From NCBI RefSeq assembly GCF_029813785.1, contig NZ_JARVKY010000020.1:1-64000 (forward strand): a stretch of 64,000 nt of DNA, given 5' to 3'. The notes beneath the pieces were generated by a model, which was given only the letters and a program-made list of their open reading frames with translations, was not told the DNA's origin and searched no databases. Made by a program: the position numbers and the translations under genes. Below, piece by piece: positions 61,578 to 64,000 of this stretch. The DNA is from Streptomyces sp. DH41 (lineage in GTDB: Bacteria > Actinomycetota > Actinomycetes > Streptomycetales > Streptomycetaceae). How positions within the stretch are numbered: position 1 is the stretch's first letter; each line of letters opens with the position of its first letter.

Positions 61578-62358
61578 GGCGGCGGATCTCCCCACGCAGT
61601 TCTTCGGTGATCTCGACGGAGAGCTCCGCCACGGCGGTGTCCTCGATGCGGCGCGGATGCGGGATGCCGACCGTCCACTCGCGGGCCACCCGCCCGGGAC
61701 GGGAGGACAGCAGCACCACCCGCTCGGCGAGCCGCACGGCCTCGCGGACGTTGTGCGTGACGAACAGGACGGAGAGCCGCGTCTCGCGCCAGATCCGCGT
61801 CAGTTCGTCGTGCAGCACGTCCCGTGTGATGGCGTCCAGCGCCGCGAACGGCTCGTCCATCAGCAGCAGCCTGCTCTCCTGGGCGAGCGCCCGGGCCATC
61901 GCGACCCGCTGGCGCATACCGCCCGACAGCTCGTGCACCCGCTTGCCGTACGCGCCCTTCAGCCGGACGAGTTCGAGCAGTTCCTCCGCCTTGTCGCGGC
62001 GCTCGGACTTGGCCACGCCCCGCAGTTTCAGGGCGAGTTCGATGTTCTTGCCCGCGGTCAGCCACGGGAACAGCGCGTGCTCCTGGAACATCAGGGCCGG
62101 CCGCCCGTCCGTGGTGATCGCGCCGGCGCTCGGCTTGTCCAGGCCCGCCACCAGGTTCAGCAGCGTGGACTTGCCGCAGCCGGAGGCCCCCAGGAGGGTG
62201 ACGAACTCGCCGGGCGCGACATCGAGGGTGATGTCGTCCAGCACGAGCTGCTGCCCGGCGGGGCCCGGAAACGACTTGGAGACGTGCTCGATCCGGGCGG
62301 CGTGCGTGTCCGCCGCGGTGCCCTCGTCGGCCTTGGCGAGGGTCGTGGTCGTGGCCAT
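61564..62358 (-). CDS. aliphatic sulfonate-type ABC transporter ATP-binding protein
   Basis: 264 residues. Walker A LLGASGCGKSTLLN, Q-loop LMFQEHALFPWLT, signature LSGGMRQRVAMARALA, Walker B LLLMDEPFAALDA. SsuB/TauB/NrtD group. ATG 62358 was chosen because AGGAGG ends 6 bp upstream; the GTG at 62367 lies inside that site. Confidence 0.9.
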   Translation of the reverse strand: MATTTTLAKADEGTAADTHAARIEHVSKSFPGPAGQQLVLDDITLDVAPGEFVTLLGASGCGKSTLLNLVAGLDKPSAGAITTDGRPALMFQEHALFPWLTAGKNIELALKLRGVAKSERRDKAEELLELVRLKGAYGKRVHELSGGMRQRVAMARALAQESRLLLMDEPFAALDAITRDVLHDELTRIWRETRLSVLFVTHNVREAVRLAERVVLLSSRPGRVAREWTVGIPHPRRIEDTAVAELSVEITEELRGEIRRHGQH

Positions 62359-62394
62359 GGTCGTCACCTCCTGGGGAATGGTCGGGATCCGGGC

Positions 62395-63498
62395 CTACTG
62401 GACGCCGAGACCGGCGTCGTCGACCGCGGGTTCGCCCTTGGCCTCGAGGACCTTGTTGAGCAGCGTGAGGTCGTAGATGCCCTCGAGGTCGGGCTGCTCC
62501 AGCAGGCCCGCCGTGACGGCGTGCTCCGCCTGGGCGTCGAGGGTGGCGGCCAGCGGGTCGTCGGTCAGCCGGATCGACTTCCACGCCGGGTCCAGGACGT
62601 CGGCCGGCAGCGCCTTGCCGGTGTCCTTCTCCAACTGCTTGTTGGCCGCGGCCTTGGCGTCGTCGGGGTTGGCCCCGATCCACTCGTTGGTGTCCACGGA
62701 GGCCTTCAGCACCGCCTCGACGGCCTTCGGGTGCTCCTCGAGGAACTCCTGCCGCACGATGATGTTCGTGATCACGAACTCCTCGTCCGGCCACAGCGTC
62801 GACTCGTCCAGCAGCACCTCGCCGCCCTGGGCGACCAGCCGGGACGCGGTGGGCTCCGGCACCCACGCGCCGTCGACGGACCCGGACTTGAAGGCGTTCG
62901 GTGTCACCTTGTTGTCACTGCGGACGACCGTCACGTCGCCCTTGCCGCTCTGCGCGTCGACCTTCCAGCCCTGCTCGGCGATCCAGTTGAGGAACGCGAC
63001 GTCCTGGGTGTTGCCCAGTTGCGGGGTGGCGATGCGCTTGCCCTTGACGTCCTTCAACGACTTGATCTTGTCCGGGTTCACCACCAGCTTCACCCCGCCG
63101 GAGGCCGAACCGCCGATGATGCGCAGGTTCTTGCCGTCCGACTTGGCGTAGCCGTTGATCGCCGGGGACGGGCCGATCCAGCCGATGTCGATCGAGCCGG
63201 AGTTCAGCGCCTCGATCTCGGACGGGCCCGCGTTGAAGACCGCGTATTTCGCCTCGGTGGCGCCCAGCTCCTTCTGGAAGAAGCCCTTCTGGTTGCCGAC
63301 CAGGGGAGTCGCGTGGGTGACGTTGCCGAAGTAGCCGATCCGGACGGAGTCGAGACCGTCGATCTTCTCGGCGCCCGCCGCGACCTTCGCGGTGTCGTCG
63401 TCCTTGGCCTGCGAGCCGTACCCGCAGCCGGCGAGGGCCAGCAGCGGGAGGGCGGCAAGGACCGCGAGGGCGCGGCGCGGGGCGGTGGTGGCAGGCAC
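62395..63498 (-). CDS. aliphatic sulfonate-type ABC substrate-binding lipoprotein
   Basis: 367 residues from GTG 63498 (GAGGAACACC upstream). Lipoprotein signal with Cys25 (LALAGC). SsuA/NMT1-like domain: VRIGYFGNVTHATPLVGNQKGFF, GSIDIGWIGPSPAINGYAK, GKRIATPQLGNTQDVAFLNW and VPEPTASRLVAQGG. First gene of the binding protein, ATPase, permease, chelatase block, 238 bp from cysN. Confidence 0.9.
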   Translation of the reverse strand: MPATTAPRRALAVLAALPLLALAGCGYGSQAKDDDTAKVAAGAEKIDGLDSVRIGYFGNVTHATPLVGNQKGFFQKELGATEAKYAVFNAGPSEIEALNSGSIDIGWIGPSPAINGYAKSDGKNLRIIGGSASGGVKLVVNPDKIKSLKDVKGKRIATPQLGNTQDVAFLNWIAEQGWKVDAQSGKGDVTVVRSDNKVTPNAFKSGSVDGAWVPEPTASRLVAQGGEVLLDESTLWPDEEFVITNIIVRQEFLEEHPKAVEAVLKASVDTNEWIGANPDDAKAAANKQLEKDTGKALPADVLDPAWKSIRLTDDPLAATLDAQAEHAVTAGLLEQPDLEGIYDLTLLNKVLEAKGEPAVDDAGLGVQ

Positions 63499-63736
63499 GG
63501 GAGGTGTTCCTCTCGTTGGCCCGGCGGTCACGCCTGTCGGTTCGTCCGAGGTTCAGGTCGTGGCCGGGAGGTCGGCAGGTCTTCGGCTGTGCGGGTGGGG
63601 GGCGTGGGCGCGCGTGCGGTGCGCGTACGTCAGCGCGCACATCGCGCCACTCCGCCCTGCCCGCTGCCGAGGACGCCGCTGCCTACGCGGCCGCCCTCCT
63701 TCGCGAACGTGGAGTAGAAGTCGGGGGAGCACATGC

Positions 63737-64000
63737 TCAGAAGTCCCACCCGTCGTCCGCCTCGTCCTTGACCGGCTCCGGCGTGGCGAAGGACTCACCG
63801 GCCATGCCGGCGGTGAGCGTGGTGCCGTCGCTCGGGTCGATCAGGATGAACGAACCGGTGCGGCGCGAGTCGGCGTAGGAGTCGGCGGGCAGCGGCTCCG
63901 CCGTACGGATCTTCACCCGGCCGATGTCGTTGGCGGCGAGCTGCCCGGGGTGCGGGTGCAGCGACAGGTCGTCCAGGGTGAGCCGGGCCGGGATGTCCTT
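63737..64000 (-). CDS. cysN: sulfate adenylyltransferase subunit 1, C-terminal part (runs off the window)
   Basis: The visible 87 codons read DIPARLTLDDLSLHPHPGQL, NDIGRVKIRTAEPLPADSYADS, GSFILIDPSDGTTLTAGM and end DDGWDF. This is the last beta-barrel domain of the CysN GTPase, which with CysD makes adenosine phosphosulfate from sulfate. The gene body lies beyond the window edge. It supports a sulfur-assimilation role for the adjacent transporter and chelatase. Confidence 0.88.
   Translation of the reverse strand, partial: KDIPARLTLDDLSLHPHPGQLAANDIGRVKIRTAEPLPADSYADSRRTGSFILIDPSDGTTLTAGMAGESFATPEPVKDEADDGWDF

Noticed and set aside
60639..63498. Nitrate or taurine transporter
   Set aside because: These share the same family, but the adjacent cysN and sirohydrochlorin chelatase make a sulfonate/sulfur role more likely; not excluded outright.

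Overview
The window is GC-rich chromosomal DNA from a Streptomyces species. The evidence is strong third-position G/C, GTG and TTG starts, ATGA/GTGA gene overlaps, a four-gene conservon, a gamma-butyrolactone-receptor-like regulator, germacradienol/geosmin synthase, a subtilisin inhibitor (SSI), and a pair matching the lrm (rRNA methyltransferase) and mgt (macrolide glycosyltransferase) genes known from S. lividans. From memory, cprB lies close to geosmin synthase in S. coelicolor (SCO6071/SCO6073), with a sulfonate ABC transporter and cysN further along, so this looks like the equivalent region. I could not run a comparison.

Layout. 1-3.0 kb is a worn, accessory-looking edge: the start of an IS5-type transposase, the tail of a broken gene, an intact alpha/beta hydrolase, an IS701-type remnant, decayed coding sequence, and a methyltransferase cut by a nonsense codon. 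3.0-12.4 kb holds a Pth2-type hydrolase, a small ABC exporter, a zinc-ribbon protein, a polysaccharide deacetylase lipoprotein, a FAD/Rieske oxidoreductase, a PhoX-type phosphatase, a coupled carbonic anhydrase plus SulP transporter, and a small secreted protein with unusual promoter repeats. 12.5-19.4 kb is housekeeping: zapE, a RibD-like reductase, a USP-like protein, murC, msrB and an OmpR-type two-component system.

19.7-31.3 kb: a quaternary-amine (glycine betaine/choline type) ABC operon; a conservon (cvnA-D) headed by an orphan sugar-binding lipoprotein; a DUF6230/DUF6114 membrane pair; and a secreted protein. 31.4-39.5 kb: cprB, an ARMT1-type phosphatase, geosmin synthase, a PDZ membrane protein, a metallophosphoesterase, an aminopeptidase P and an APH-fold protein whose catalytic motifs are lost. 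39.5-49 kb: the glycogen-to-trehalose genes treZ, treY and glgX on one strand, interleaved with an FHA protein and a carboxypeptidase/SSI pair. A 15-bp tandem array grows out of the treZ stop codon.

49.3-55.7 kb: a HEPN-type protein, a DEDDh exonuclease, an APH-like kinase and a carbohydrate ABC transporter. 55.7-58.2 kb is the macrolide-resistance pair. lrm follows what looks like a leaderless leader peptide with alternative stem-loops; mgt has its own promoter with a perfect palindrome between the -35 and -10 boxes. 58.3-64 kb: a DUF1697 protein, a transglutaminase-like protein, and a sulfur-assimilation block (sirohydrochlorin chelatase, sulfonate-type ABC transporter, start of cysN at the edge).

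The most interesting unexplained signals are the lrm leader/attenuator, the mgt operator, the treZ-derived repeat array, the helically phased TTGACC repeats at 12.4 kb, and the binding-protein/conservon pairing. All calls come from reading the sequence and recalled family knowledge; no database search was made.
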